A DNA stretch of 20,103 bases from CAKSXP01 sp964609305. GTDB lineage: Bacteria; Bacillota; Clostridia; Oscillospirales; Oscillospiraceae. A program made the position numbers and the translations under genes. The DNA is taken from the NCBI GenBank assembly GCA_964609305.1, contig CAZSRK010000038.1:1-20103 (forward strand), in the 5' to 3' direction. Position 1 is the stretch's first letter. Each line of letters starts with the position of its first letter. The notes under the pieces are model-generated. The model searched no databases, was not told where the DNA came from, and saw nothing but the letters and a program-made list of their open reading frames with translations. This document shows, piece by piece, positions 7,939 to 15,354 of the stretch.

Positions 7939-8520
7939 TTATCTCTTATAAATGATGTTGTCGATAAGGCCGTACTCCTTGGCCTCCTCGGCGCTCATGA
8001 AATAGTCACGCTCGCAATCAAGCTTGACCTGTTCAAAACTCTTGCCGCAGTTTTCCGCAAGTATCCTGGTAAGGTTCCTCTTGATGCGCAGAATATTCTC
8101 CGCATGGATCTCGATATCCGTCGCCTGTCCCTGGAAACCTCCGGAAGGCTGATGTATCATGATTTCGGCGTTGGGAAGTGCGATCCTCCTGCCCTTGGCA
8201 CCGGACGAGAGCAAAAATGCACCCATGGACGCCGCCATGCCAATGCAGATTGTGGACACATCGCACTTGACGTACTGCATCGTATCGTATATCGCCATTC
8301 CGGCCGTTACGCTGCCGCCGGGGCTGTTTATATAAAACTGTATCTCCTTGTCAGGGTCCTGCGCCTCGAGGTACAGCAGCTGCGCAACAACAAGGCTTGC
8401 CGTCGTGTCATTAACCTCTTCTGAAAGCATTATGATACGATCATTGAGCAGGCGTGAAAAAATGTCGTAGGATCTCTCTCCGCGGCTTGTCTGCTCTACT
8501 ACATATGGCACTAAACTCAT
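7939..8520 (-). CDS. clpP: ATP-dependent Clp protease proteolytic subunit ClpP
   Basis: ClpP (193 residues) forms the barrel-shaped serine peptidase that works with ClpX and related unfoldases. The catalytic triad is Ser98 (in GMAASMGA), His123 (in MIHQPSGG) and Asp172 (in CERDYFMS), and the substrate-binding YINSPGGSV segment is present. I set the start at the ATG at 8520 (MSLVPYVVEQT), the usual beginning of the mature protein, with AAAGGAG ten bases upstream. An open frame continues 17 codons further, but lacks a better start. It sits between tig and clpX, an order conserved in most Firmicutes outside Bacillus. Confidence 0.98.
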   Translation of the reverse strand: MSLVPYVVEQTSRGERSYDIFSRLLNDRIIMLSEEVNDTTASLVVAQLLYLEAQDPDKEIQFYINSPGGSVTAGMAIYDTMQYVKCDVSTICIGMAASMGAFLLSSGAKGRRIALPNAEIMIHQPSGGFQGQATDIEIHAENILRIKRNLTRILAENCGKSFEQVKLDCERDYFMSAEEAKEYGLIDNIIYKR

Positions 8521-8591
8521 AATATATTCACTCCTTTGCCTGAAATCAGAATCCAAGAGAGCATATCCCAAAAGGATCGAATATATTCAGA

Positions 8592-10073
8592 TTACTCAGT
8601 CTTGGACTCCTCAGCCGACTCCTGCTCGGGAGCTTCGGCCTTCTTTGTGGTGGACTTAGTTGCAGCCTCTTCCGTGGTCTTTGCTGCTTTCGTGGATTTA
8701 GTGGTGGTTTTTCTGGCCTTCTTGGGCTTCTCCTCGGCCTTCTCCTGCGCTTCCTCAGCGGGCGCGGCCTCAGCTTCCTCCTCAGCGGGCTCGACTTTGG
8801 CAGTTGGGATGGCCGAGTCAATTATGATCTTTGCTGCCTTTCTGCGGCGGATGTCGCCCTTGAGTATGTCGGGATCGAAAGCGGTCTTGACGGTCTGTAC
8901 CTCGACATTATAAGCGTCGGCATAGCTCTTGTACTCTTCCTCGAGTTCCTCATCAGACGCTTCACAGCCCTCTGCATCAGCAACGGCAGTAAGCATAATC
9001 TCGTTCTGGAGCTGGCCAAAAGCGGTCGGACGGGTAGAATTCTGGAAGCTGGTCCTGTCAATGCCTATCATCTGCAGATACTGGTCCAGACTATATCCCT
9101 GTGCGCGCAGGTTATTTGAGTAGTCGGCGACAAGCTGCTTCTGGCGCTCTTCGACCATCTGCTCGGGGATATCGCAGTCCATGTTTTCAATGCACTTTTT
9201 GATTACTTCATTTTCAAACTCGTTCTGAACCTGGGTCTCGCGGCTGCTGAAGATCTGCTCGCGGATACTGTTTTTATACTCATCGAGAGTATCAAACTCG
9301 GAAACGTCCTTTGCAAATTCATCGTCCAGCTCGGGCAACTCGGTCTCCTTGACCTCCTTGCACTTGACCTTGAAAACAACGGCTTTTCCGGCAAGCTCTT
9401 CGTGATAATTCTCGGGGAAAGTAATGTCGATGTCCTTCTCCTCGCCGGCTTTCATGCCAACGACCTGTTCCTCGAAACCGGGGACAAACTGCCCGGAACC
9501 AAGCTGGAGCAGATGATCCTCGGCCTTACCGCCCTCGAAAGGCACTCCGTCGAGGAAGCCTTCAAAGTCGATAACAACGGAATCGCCCTCCTTGGCCTCG
9601 CGCTCAACAACGACCAGGCGGGAGTTGCGGTTGCGCACACGCTCAATCTCCGCATCGACATCGGCGTCGGAAACAACGGCCTCGCCCTTGGGCGCTTCGA
9701 TGCCCTTATACTGTCCAAGAGTGACCTCCGGATACACTGCCGTCTCAAACAAAATACTCAGCGTCTTTTCGTCGGAAACCTCATAATTTGTGACAGTAGG
9801 CATGCCGACGGCATTTATATTCTCTTCCTCGACTGCAAATGCAAAAGCCTCGGGAGACAGATCGGTGAAAGCGTCATCATAAAAAACGTCGGCGCCATAC
9901 ATGCCCTCGATAACCATGCGGGGTGCCTTTCCCTTGCGGAACCCCGGAATGGAAATGTTCTTCTTGTTCTTTTGGTAAGCGGCTTTGACGGCGATTTCAA
10001 ACTCATCGGCATCTGCCTCGACCACAAAGCTGACGATATTCTTATCTTTCTTTTCGACATTCTTTACGATCAT
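8592..10073 (-). CDS. tig: Trigger factor, with long low-complexity C-terminal tail
   Basis: Trigger factor (493 residues) is the ribosome-bound chaperone and peptidyl-prolyl isomerase that meets nascent chains at the exit tunnel. The ribosome-binding signature GFRKGKAPR lies at 44-52. The FKBP-type isomerase domain spans about 160-245 (VVIDFEGFLDGVPFEGGKAE; GSGQFVPGFEEQVVGM). The helical chaperone domain follows to about residue 424. The last 69 residues are an extension made almost only of Ala, Glu, Lys, Thr, Ser and Pro, acidic at first, then Lys/Thr-rich, then acidic again. This makes the protein about 60 residues longer than usual. ATG at 10073 has AGGAGG about ten bases upstream. First gene of the tig-clpP-clpX operon. 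Confidence 0.97.
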   Translation of the reverse strand: MIVKNVEKKDKNIVSFVVEADADEFEIAVKAAYQKNKKNISIPGFRKGKAPRMVIEGMYGADVFYDDAFTDLSPEAFAFAVEEENINAVGMPTVTNYEVSDEKTLSILFETAVYPEVTLGQYKGIEAPKGEAVVSDADVDAEIERVRNRNSRLVVVEREAKEGDSVVIDFEGFLDGVPFEGGKAEDHLLQLGSGQFVPGFEEQVVGMKAGEEKDIDITFPENYHEELAGKAVVFKVKCKEVKETELPELDDEFAKDVSEFDTLDEYKNSIREQIFSSRETQVQNEFENEVIKKCIENMDCDIPEQMVEERQKQLVADYSNNLRAQGYSLDQYLQMIGIDRTSFQNSTRPTAFGQLQNEIMLTAVADAEGCEASDEELEEEYKSYADAYNVEVQTVKTAFDPDILKGDIRRRKAAKIIIDSAIPTAKVEPAEEEAEAAPAEEAQEKAEEKPKKARKTTTKSTKAAKTTEEAATKSTTKKAEAPEQESAEESKTE

Positions 10074-10162
10074 TGGACTGACTTCCTCCTAAAACTTATC
10101 CGGTCTGGCCGGCTTATTACAATTTTTTATAGTTCTGCTCCAGGCAAAAACATGCGGAAATT

Positions 10163-10191
10163 ATTATAACAAATAAACTTTTACATTGCAA
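10163..10191 (-). promoter_or_regulatory. Sigma-A promoter of tig-clpP-clpX
   Basis: On the minus strand TTGCAA (10191-10186) and a perfect TATAAT (10168-10163) are 17 bases apart. This gives a leader of about 80 bases before the tig ATG. The leader holds CCGG...CCGG repeats at 10100-10112 but no obvious strong hairpin. No heat-shock operator motif is seen. Confidence 0.75.
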
Positions 10192-10202
10192 TCCAAAATT
10201 AA

Positions 10203-10895
10203 TTAATCTAAAAGTTTTTTCGGCGTGAACAGAATGTTGTCAGCCGAGACCATATAATGCATCGTGCCTCTGTGCATACCCTCAAATGCAGTTCGGAGCC
10301 CCAGGCCATGGATATGCCCTGAGCAGCACACGGGAACCTCGTATCTCTCGAGCAAGTCAAGTATCTCCTGGCATTCGTAGCTTGCATATTTCGGCGGATA
10401 GTGCAGGAAAACGTATTTTGCCCTGTCCCTCGCCGCTTTGAGCGAAGCTTCAAGACGGCCCAGTTCGCGCAACATTATCTTGCGGTCATGCTCAGTACCG
10501 TTGTCAACCTCGTAAAACCACCCGCGCGTGCCGCAAATGGCCACATTCTCTCCAAACGGATAAAAATTGTTATTCAGGATATCCAGACTGTCATAACCGT
10601 TATCCATAAAAAATCTATAAGCCTTGGACGCGGTTGTCCACCAGTAATCGTGGTTGCCTTTCAGGATTATCTTCCGTCCGGGCAGCTCATGGATAAATCT
10701 GAAATCTTCCCTGGCCCCCTCAAGATCCATGCTCCAGCTCAAATCGCCGCAGAGGACACAGACGTCATCCGGTTTCAGCGTTGAAAAGCCGATTTTGATT
10801 TTTTCAACATAATTTTCCCAGCGTCCGCCAAAAACCGTCATGGACTTGTCGGCAGTAAGCGACAGATGGAGGTCGCCGATAGCATATAAAGACAT
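10203..10895 (-). CDS. Calcineurin-like metallophosphoesterase
   Basis: A 230-residue cytoplasmic protein with the complete metallophosphoesterase motif set: GDLH at 7-10, GDLSW at 50-54, GNHDYW at 80-85, a FLHYPP histidine near residue 165 and SGHIHG at 192-197. These residues coordinate a di-metal centre that hydrolyses phosphomono- or diesters; the substrate is unknown. It resembles the YkuE/serine-threonine phosphatase-like group described as conserved in Firmicutes, with no signal peptide. ATG at 10895 has AGGAG five bases upstream. It ends just before the tig promoter and appears to be its own unit, divergent from the DUF1540 gene. Confidence 0.9.
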   Translation of the reverse strand: MSLYAIGDLHLSLTADKSMTVFGGRWENYVEKIKIGFSTLKPDDVCVLCGDLSWSMDLEGAREDFRFIHELPGRKIILKGNHDYWWTTASKAYRFFMDNGYDSLDILNNNFYPFGENVAICGTRGWFYEVDNGTEHDRKIMLRELGRLEASLKAARDRAKYVFLHYPPKYASYECQEILDLLERYEVPVCCSGHIHGLGLRTAFEGMHRGTMHYMVSADNILFTPKKLLD

Positions 10896-10929
10896 TTTAA
10901 CTCCTGTATAAATAGGTCAGAAAATGCCG

Positions 10930-10953
10930 ATAATATCAGGGCCGGCATACAAT
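10930..10953 (+). promoter_or_regulatory. Putative mother-cell (sigma-E/sigma-K type) promoter of the DUF1540 gene
   Basis: CATACAAT at 10946-10953 matches the sigma-E -10 consensus CATACAnT exactly; with the next A it also fits sigma-K CATAnnnTA. An ATA at 10930-10932, thirteen bases upstream, could serve as the short -35 element of a sigma-E promoter. A six-base inverted repeat ATGCCG (10924-10929) and CGGCAT (10943-10948) overlaps it. There is no good TTGACA/TATAAT pair on this strand. The assignment rests on motif match alone. Confidence 0.4.
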
Positions 10954-10978
10954 ATTTCAAAATTTACGGAGGATTATC

Positions 10979-11167
10979 ATGAGCAAGGATAACTGCAGCA
11001 GCTACGACTGCAACTGCATAAGCGACGTCACCTGCGGTGTTAAGAACTGCGTGCATCATACCACTGACAACCGTTGCTCCGCCGAGCGCATTACCGTCAA
11101 AAACGAAAGCGCGGAGCGCATGGCAGAGACCTTCTGCGGAACCTTCTCCCCCAGAACTTCCTGCTGA
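10979..11167 (+). CDS. DUF1540 small cysteine-rich protein
   Basis: A 62-residue protein with eight cysteines (6, 11, 13, 19, 24, 33, 53, 62). The central part (residues 13-33, with VKNCVHH and NRCSAERITV) matches the DUF1540 pattern, in which four or so cysteines probably bind a metal such as zinc. Function is unknown; these proteins are common in spore-forming Clostridia. GGAGG at 10968-10972 is six bases before the ATG, so translation is well supported. It is one of only two plus-strand genes, convergent with thrC and divergent from the phosphoesterase. A sporulation-type promoter motif lies upstream. No membrane segment or signal peptide is visible. Confidence 0.87.
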   Translation: MSKDNCSSYDCNCISDVTCGVKNCVHHTTDNRCSAERITVKNESAERMAETFCGTFSPRTSC

Positions 11168-11173
11168 ATGCAA

Positions 11174-11191
11174 CCGGGGAATAATCCCCGG
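11174..11191. terminator. Hairpin between convergent DUF1540 and thrC genes
   Basis: CCGGGGA (11174-11180) and TCCCCGG (11185-11191) form a perfect seven-base-pair stem with an ATAA loop. It lies seven bases past the DUF1540 stop and 14 bases past the thrC stop, so it can serve both strands. There is no T-run on either side, so it is not a textbook intrinsic terminator. Confidence 0.55.
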
Positions 11192-11205
11192 CAACATATT
11201 CTGTC

Positions 11206-12696
11206 TTACTTCAGGAAATCCATTACGACTTCCTGCATTTCGGACGCCTCAACACAGTCTGCAAAACGCACAGTGCGTTTATCAAGCCCAGCAAGCCCAG
11301 CCAGCGGCGCGGGAGGCGCGATTCCTGTAAGCTGGCTAAGCACCGGGACAAGCTCTGCTCCCGGCAGCTCTGCATTCCCGCCCAGCGCCTTTATAACGCT
11401 GTCTGAAAACTTAAACGGGCTGGCAGTCGAAACAACAACCGTAGGTGTAATCTGCCCCGTGCGGACCCTGTAATCCTCAAGTACCGCCGCGGCAACAGCC
11501 GTGTGGGTGTCGATAAGATATCGCTTATCGTTCCAGTACCTGGCTATCGTTTCAAAAGTCTTGTCATCCCCGCAGAAACCGGCGGAAAATTCCTGCGTGA
11601 CCGCGCGTGCGATCCTTTCGTTGACTTCATACCTGCCTGTTTCAGACAGTGAGGACATATATCCCCTTATCTCGGCGCTGTCGCCGCTGAAGCTGTACAG
11701 CAACCTTTCCAGATTTGAAGAAACAAGGATGTCCATGGACGGCGAGGCTGTCGTATAAAACGGCCTGTTGCGGTCGTAAACTCCGCTTTCTATAAAAGCA
11801 GTAAGTACATTGTTGGAATTTGAAGCGCAGATAAAGCGGCCGACAGGCAGGCCCATCTGCTTTGCATACCATCCTGCGAGTATATTGCCAAAATTCCCGG
11901 TGGGTACGCAAAAATCCAGCTTCCCGCCGGGCTTTATCATACCGTTTTTTATGCAGTCACAGTAGGAGGAAAAATAATAGACTATCTGCGGCAGGAGCCT
12001 TCCCCAATTTATCGAGTTGGCCGAGGACAGGAAATACCCTCGCTCAGACAGTGCGGCCGCCGTCTCTTTATCAGAAAAAATGCGCTTTACACCGGTCTGT
12101 GCATCATCAAAGTTACCGCTGACAGCACATACTCTGACATTTGTCCCCTCCTGCGTCGTCATTTGCAGCTTCTGTACATCCGACACGCCGTCACGGGGAT
12201 AAAATACCAGTATTTTCGTGCCGTCCACGTCGCGAAATCCCTCTAGTGCCGCTTTTCCAGTGTCTCCCGAAGTCGCAACGAGGATACACACCTGCCGGTT
12301 CTCTCCATTTTTCTTCAGAGAGGCTGTGAGCAGATGTGGAAGCATCTGAAGCGCCATATCCTTGAAAGCGCAGGTTGGGCCGTGCCAAAGCTCCAAAAAC
12401 GCAGTATTGTCGTCCGTCTTTCTGACCGGAGCGGTCTCCGCGCAGTCATAATTGTCACCGTATGCTGAACGGGTGAATGAATCCAGCTCATCCGTGCTGA
12501 ACTGCTCCAGGAAAAGGCCCATGATATGGGATGCGCGTGTTCGGTAATCCAAGTTGCACAGGGTCTCAATCTCCTCAAGGCTCACCTGCGGAAGCGACTC
12601 AGGAACAAACAATCCGCCCTCAGGTGCAAGACCCTGGGCTATGGCTTCGGAAGCCGTGACTTTAACTGAATTGTCTCTTGTACTGTAATACTTCAT
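11206..12696 (-). CDS. thrC: Threonine synthase
   Basis: Threonine synthase (496 residues) converts O-phosphohomoserine to threonine using pyridoxal phosphate, the last step of threonine synthesis. The N-terminal segment YYSTRDNSVKVTASEAIAQG and LAPEGGLFVPE is typical of the longer ThrC class. The PLP lysine is K112 in HGPTCAFKDMALQ, and SGDTGKAALEGF and GNFGNILAGW are the phosphate-binding and cofactor-loop regions. Length is normal for this class. ATG at 12696 has GGAGG seven bases upstream. It lies 15 bases after yraN as the last gene of the lepB operon. No T-box, riboswitch or attenuator can fit before it. Confidence 0.97.
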   Translation of the reverse strand: MKYYSTRDNSVKVTASEAIAQGLAPEGGLFVPESLPQVSLEEIETLCNLDYRTRASHIMGLFLEQFSTDELDSFTRSAYGDNYDCAETAPVRKTDDNTAFLELWHGPTCAFKDMALQMLPHLLTASLKKNGENRQVCILVATSGDTGKAALEGFRDVDGTKILVFYPRDGVSDVQKLQMTTQEGTNVRVCAVSGNFDDAQTGVKRIFSDKETAAALSERGYFLSSANSINWGRLLPQIVYYFSSYCDCIKNGMIKPGGKLDFCVPTGNFGNILAGWYAKQMGLPVGRFICASNSNNVLTAFIESGVYDRNRPFYTTASPSMDILVSSNLERLLYSFSGDSAEIRGYMSSLSETGRYEVNERIARAVTQEFSAGFCGDDKTFETIARYWNDKRYLIDTHTAVAAAVLEDYRVRTGQITPTVVVSTASPFKFSDSVIKALGGNAELPGAELVPVLSQLTGIAPPAPLAGLAGLDKRTVRFADCVEASEMQEVVMDFLK

Positions 12697-12711
12697 TTGT
12701 CTGCCTCCGGT

Positions 12712-13083
12712 TTAAAAAGCATTTTCGATGTGGTTTATTATAGGTTTTTCTGTATCCATGCCCTGTGGGGCATAGATTTCGACAACGTCGAATCTGGGCT
12801 GCAGTCCCGTGGGGTTCTGCGAAAGCCAGAGCTGCGCCGCGGTGCGCAGCTTTTCCTGTTTCTGCTGCGTAACAAACTCGCGCGCGTAGCCATGCGTGCT
12901 GTTTTTGCGCAGCTTCACCTCGGTAAACACCACATATTTTTTGTTCTGCGCAATAATGTCTATCTCGCCCATGCGGCAGTAATAGTTCATTGCAATGACC
13001 TTAAACCGTTTATTCTTAATATATCTTGACGCGAGCTCTTCCCCCCACCTGCCGAGGAGCTTTTTGTCCTGTTTGCCTTCCAT
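12712..13083 (-). CDS. YraN/UPF0102 family putative endonuclease
   Basis: A 123-residue member of UPF0102, a restriction-endonuclease-fold family with a Holliday-junction-resolvase-like core. The expected residues are visible: GEELASRYI near 14-22 (first acidic residue), GEIDII with Glu40 and Asp42, and TEVK with Glu55 and Lys57, which together form a PD-(D/E)xK-type metal site. The true role in the cell is not settled. It starts two bases after the rnhB stop and is followed closely by thrC. Adjacency to rnhB is widely conserved and hints at work on nucleic-acid intermediates. Confidence 0.92.
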   Translation of the reverse strand: MEGKQDKKLLGRWGEELASRYIKNKRFKVIAMNYYCRMGEIDIIAQNKKYVVFTEVKLRKNSTHGYAREFVTQQKQEKLRTAAQLWLSQNPTGLQPRFDVVEIYAPQGMDTEKPIINHIENAF

Positions 13084-13085
13084 GG

Positions 13086-13685
13086 TCAGTGCATCTTTCT
13101 CAGGAAACTGGGCCTATGTATGTCACAGGGTCCAAATTCCCTGATCGCTTCGTAATGCAGCTTTGTGCCGTACCCTTTGTGCCTTTCAAAGCCGTACTGC
13201 GGATACTTTTCCGCCATGCTGCACATGTACCGGTCACGCGTCACCTTTGCCAAAATCGACGCGGCTGCAATAGAAGCGCATTTTGCATCACCGCCGACTA
13301 TCGTACGGTTTGGGATATCAATGCCGTCGCTTCTGTTACCGTCAATCAGCGCAAGCGCCGGCCTGTAATCAATGCCATCTATGGCCCGGTTCATTGCAAG
13401 ATATGTGGCGTTTAGTATGTTAAGGCTTTCGATCTCTTCAACGTCCGCGAACGCGACGCTGTACGCAAGCGCACCGGTCGTTATCTCATCATAAAGCGCT
13501 AGGCGCTTTTTCTCAGTAAGTTTTTTTGAATCGTTGAGCCCGTCCGGGCAAAATCCGAAGGGCAGTATCACCGCCGCGGCACAGACAGGGCCCGCAAGCG
13601 GTCCTCTGCCCGCCTCATCTACCCCGCATACCGGCAGGATCCCGGACGCGAATATTTCCTCTTCTATATACCAAAGCTCATTCAT
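13086..13685 (-). CDS. rnhB: Ribonuclease HII
   Basis: RNase HII (199 residues) cuts the RNA strand of RNA/DNA hybrids and starts removal of single ribonucleotides misincorporated in DNA. The active-site residues are present: Asp23 and Glu24 in GVDEAGRGPLAGPV, Asp115 in LIDGN and Asp133 in GGDAKCASIAAASILAKVTRD, the latter segment being a family hallmark. The ATG (13685) overlaps the rbgA stop codon in an ATGA arrangement, so translation is probably coupled. Confidence 0.97.
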   Translation of the reverse strand: MNELWYIEEEIFASGILPVCGVDEAGRGPLAGPVCAAAVILPFGFCPDGLNDSKKLTEKKRLALYDEITTGALAYSVAFADVEEIESLNILNATYLAMNRAIDGIDYRPALALIDGNRSDGIDIPNRTIVGGDAKCASIAAASILAKVTRDRYMCSMAEKYPQYGFERHKGYGTKLHYEAIREFGPCDIHRPSFLRKMH

Positions 13686-14551
13686 CTCGGCCTCTCCAAC
13701 GAAATTCTCCCGAGTTTTCCGCCGCGGAATTCGTCAAGCAAAACGGCGGACATGCGCTCAAGATCATATTCCCCCCGGGATATCAGGAAACCGCGCTTTT
13801 TTGCGGCCTCTTCAAGCAGCTCATATCCGTTCATCTCCGGATCCGGAGTGAATTTATATCTTGACTCAATGGCCTGCGGATACAGCTCACGCAGGCGAAC
13901 GAGAAGGTTTGCCGCCAGTGTCTCCCTGTCCATGATCTCATCCTTTACAGCGCCGGTCCAGGCCAGGGCCTCGCCGACCTCCTGGCTGTCAAACCTCGGC
14001 CAGAGTATCCCCGGGGTGTCGAGTAATTCCAGACCCTTATCCACAGTTATCCACTGTTTGCCCCGCGTAACACCGGGCCTGTCAGAAGCAAGCGCCGCCT
14101 TTCGTCCGGCAACCTTGTTAATAAAGGTCGATTTCCCGACGTTGGGAATCCCAAGCACCATTACCCTGAGCGCCTTTCCGCCGAGCCCACGGGCAGCGTT
14201 TCTCTCAATCTTTTCAGACAGCGCAGCCTTTACCGCCGAAGAAAACGCATTTACGCCCTTTCCGCTTTTGCTGTCCGTCTCCATTACGGCTATGCCCAGT
14301 GACCTGTAATGCTCGCGCCACCGGGCCGTTACGGCAGGATCAGCCTGGTCTATCCTGTTGAGAATGATTATCCTCGGCTTATTTGATGCAAGCGAATCTA
14401 TATCGGGGTTCCTGCTCGAGTCCGGTATCCTGGCGTCGGCTATCTCACACACCGCGTCAACAAGCTTCAAATTCTCTTCTATCATGCGGCGTGCCTTTGT
14501 CATATGGCCGGGATACCACTGTATATTCAGTTTCTCTCTGCTGTCATCCAT
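13682..14551 (-). CDS. rbgA: Ribosome biogenesis GTPase RbgA (YlqF)
   Basis: RbgA/YlqF (289 residues) is a circularly permuted GTPase required for late 50S assembly around L16 incorporation. The permuted motif order is clear: G4 NRID at 65-68 comes before G1 GIPNVGKST at 134-142, the G2 region RPGVTRG and G3 DTPG at 178-181. The N-terminal IQWYPGHMTKARR block is typical of the family. NRID has Arg where NKxD has Lys. I chose ATG at 14551 (MDDSREKLNIQWYPGHM), which starts one base after the lepB stop; a longer frame to 14608 overlaps lepB. The 3' end overlaps rnhB by four bases. Confidence 0.95.
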   Translation of the reverse strand: MDDSREKLNIQWYPGHMTKARRMIEENLKLVDAVCEIADARIPDSSRNPDIDSLASNKPRIIILNRIDQADPAVTARWREHYRSLGIAVMETDSKSGKGVNAFSSAVKAALSEKIERNAARGLGGKALRVMVLGIPNVGKSTFINKVAGRKAALASDRPGVTRGKQWITVDKGLELLDTPGILWPRFDSQEVGEALAWTGAVKDEIMDRETLAANLLVRLRELYPQAIESRYKFTPDPEMNGYELLEEAAKKRGFLISRGEYDLERMSAVLLDEFRGGKLGRISLERPR

Positions 14552-14552
14552 A

Positions 14553-15176
14553 TCAGTCAACTGTCCCAAAAGCGTCAAACGGATATACGCGGATGAGCAC
14601 CCTTCCAAGTATCTCCCGCACGTCTATCATACCTACACGGTTGTCGCGGCTGTCTGTGGAGGCGTTGCGGTTGTCACCCATACAGAACACGCAGCCTTCC
14701 GGGACAGTCACTTCTCCGTCAAAGTCCTCAGCGGTATAGGTAGGCTCGTATATATACGGCTCGTCAAGCGCAACGCCGTCGACATAGACGATGCCCTGTT
14801 CAAAATCGATATTTACAGTCTGTCCCTCGGTGGCGATGATGCGCTTTACTATGGCATCGTCTCTCAGACTCTCTTTGCGCAGAACCACTATATCGCCCTG
14901 TTTCGGGGTATAGAAGAGATTTGATATTATTATCCTGTCGCCGTCATGAAGAGTGTCGACCATGGATGAGCCGACAACTCCTATCATCCTCGCGCCAAAG
15001 ACAAACACAAGAACACAGACCAAAAGCGCTGACACGATGCATTGAAGCCAGTCGTATACCTCGCTTCTGGCTTTCTTTGATTCGTCCGCCGTTTCAGCCG
15101 TATCAGCCGTGCTTTTTGCTTCATCTTTCTCGGCAATGTTTTCATCCTGCCTGTTTTCAAAATCCTGATTATCCAT
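14553..15176 (-). CDS. lepB: Signal peptidase I
   Basis: Signal peptidase I (207 residues) removes signal peptides from exported proteins at the outer face of the membrane. An acidic hydrophilic N-terminus of about 40 residues is followed by one membrane segment (about 44-61). The catalytic residues are Ser71 in GSSMVDTL and Lys111 in VKRIIA; the C-terminal box GDNRNASTDSR is intact. The long acidic cytoplasmic leader, full of Ala, Glu, Asp and Lys, is longer than in minimal SipS-type enzymes. ATG at 15176 has GGAG seven bases upstream. It heads the lepB-rbgA-rnhB-yraN-thrC operon, and its ribosome binding site is partly inside a leader hairpin. Confidence 0.96.
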   Translation of the reverse strand: MDNQDFENRQDENIAEKDEAKSTADTAETADESKKARSEVYDWLQCIVSALLVCVLVFVFGARMIGVVGSSMVDTLHDGDRIIISNLFYTPKQGDIVVLRKESLRDDAIVKRIIATEGQTVNIDFEQGIVYVDGVALDEPYIYEPTYTAEDFDGEVTVPEGCVFCMGDNRNASTDSRDNRVGMIDVREILGRVLIRVYPFDAFGTVD

Positions 15177-15185
15177 AATTTCACT

Positions 15186-15243
15186 CCGGTAATTGCGCTG
15201 CGCAGCAGTTCTTATCCGTATTACCGGCCTGAGAGCCACTCAG
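15186..15243 (-). promoter_or_regulatory. Structured lepB leader: hairpin overlapping the ribosome binding site
   Basis: CCGGTAAT (15186-15193) is the inverted repeat of ATTACCGG (15220-15227), with the perfect palindrome GCTGCGCAGC (15197-15206) in the loop. In the minus-strand RNA, the GG of the lepB GGAG lies inside the stem. A second hairpin, CTGAG/CTCAG (15229-15233 and 15239-15243), sits just upstream. The arrangement could limit lepB translation; no known riboswitch class is recognised. Confidence 0.45.
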
Positions 15244-15265
15244 CGTAAGAATGCTTAGTTTTGTT

Positions 15266-15294
15266 ATTATATCTATTTTTATAGAAAAAGGCAA
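15266..15294 (-). promoter_or_regulatory. Sigma-A promoter of the lepB operon
   Basis: TTGCCT (15294-15289) and a perfect TATAAT (15271-15266) on the minus strand are separated by 17 bases. The promoter lies just downstream of the rplS terminator, giving lepB its own transcript with a leader of about 85 bases. Confidence 0.7.
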
Positions 15295-15320
15295 GCCTAA
15301 AACTGCTCCTGAGAAAATCA

Positions 15321-15345
15321 AAAAAGAGGCCGACGGCCTCTTTTC
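15321..15345 (-). terminator. Rho-independent terminator after rplS
   Basis: GAGGCC (15326-15331) and GGCCTC (15335-15340) form a stem around a GAC loop, flanked by AAAAA and TTTT. On the minus strand the stem is followed by five T residues. It begins nine bases past the rplS stop. Confidence 0.88.
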
Positions 15346-15354
15346 TGACAGATG

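Noticed and set aside
9402..10169. Plus-strand open frame of 255 codons opposite trigger factor
   Set aside because: It is antisense to the ribosome-binding and isomerase domains of tig, and extends over the tig promoter. No recognisable protein.
10074..10202. CtsR or CIRCE heat-shock operator before tig-clpP-clpX
   Set aside because: Neither the GGTCAAA tandem heptads nor TTAGCACTC/GAGTGCTAA inverted repeats are present; only a sigma-A promoter is seen.
12697..12712. T-box or attenuator before thrC
   Set aside because: Only 15 bases separate yraN from thrC, far too few for a T-box or a leader peptide.
13874..14551. NRID in place of NKxD in RbgA as a damaged G4 motif
   Set aside because: Arg for Lys at this position is plausible for related YlqF proteins, and all other motifs are intact, so it is not evidence of loss of function.
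14552..14608. Upstream extension of rbgA (start at 14608)
   Set aside because: It would overlap the lepB 3' end and add residues not in the family; the ATG at 14551 gives the standard N-terminus.
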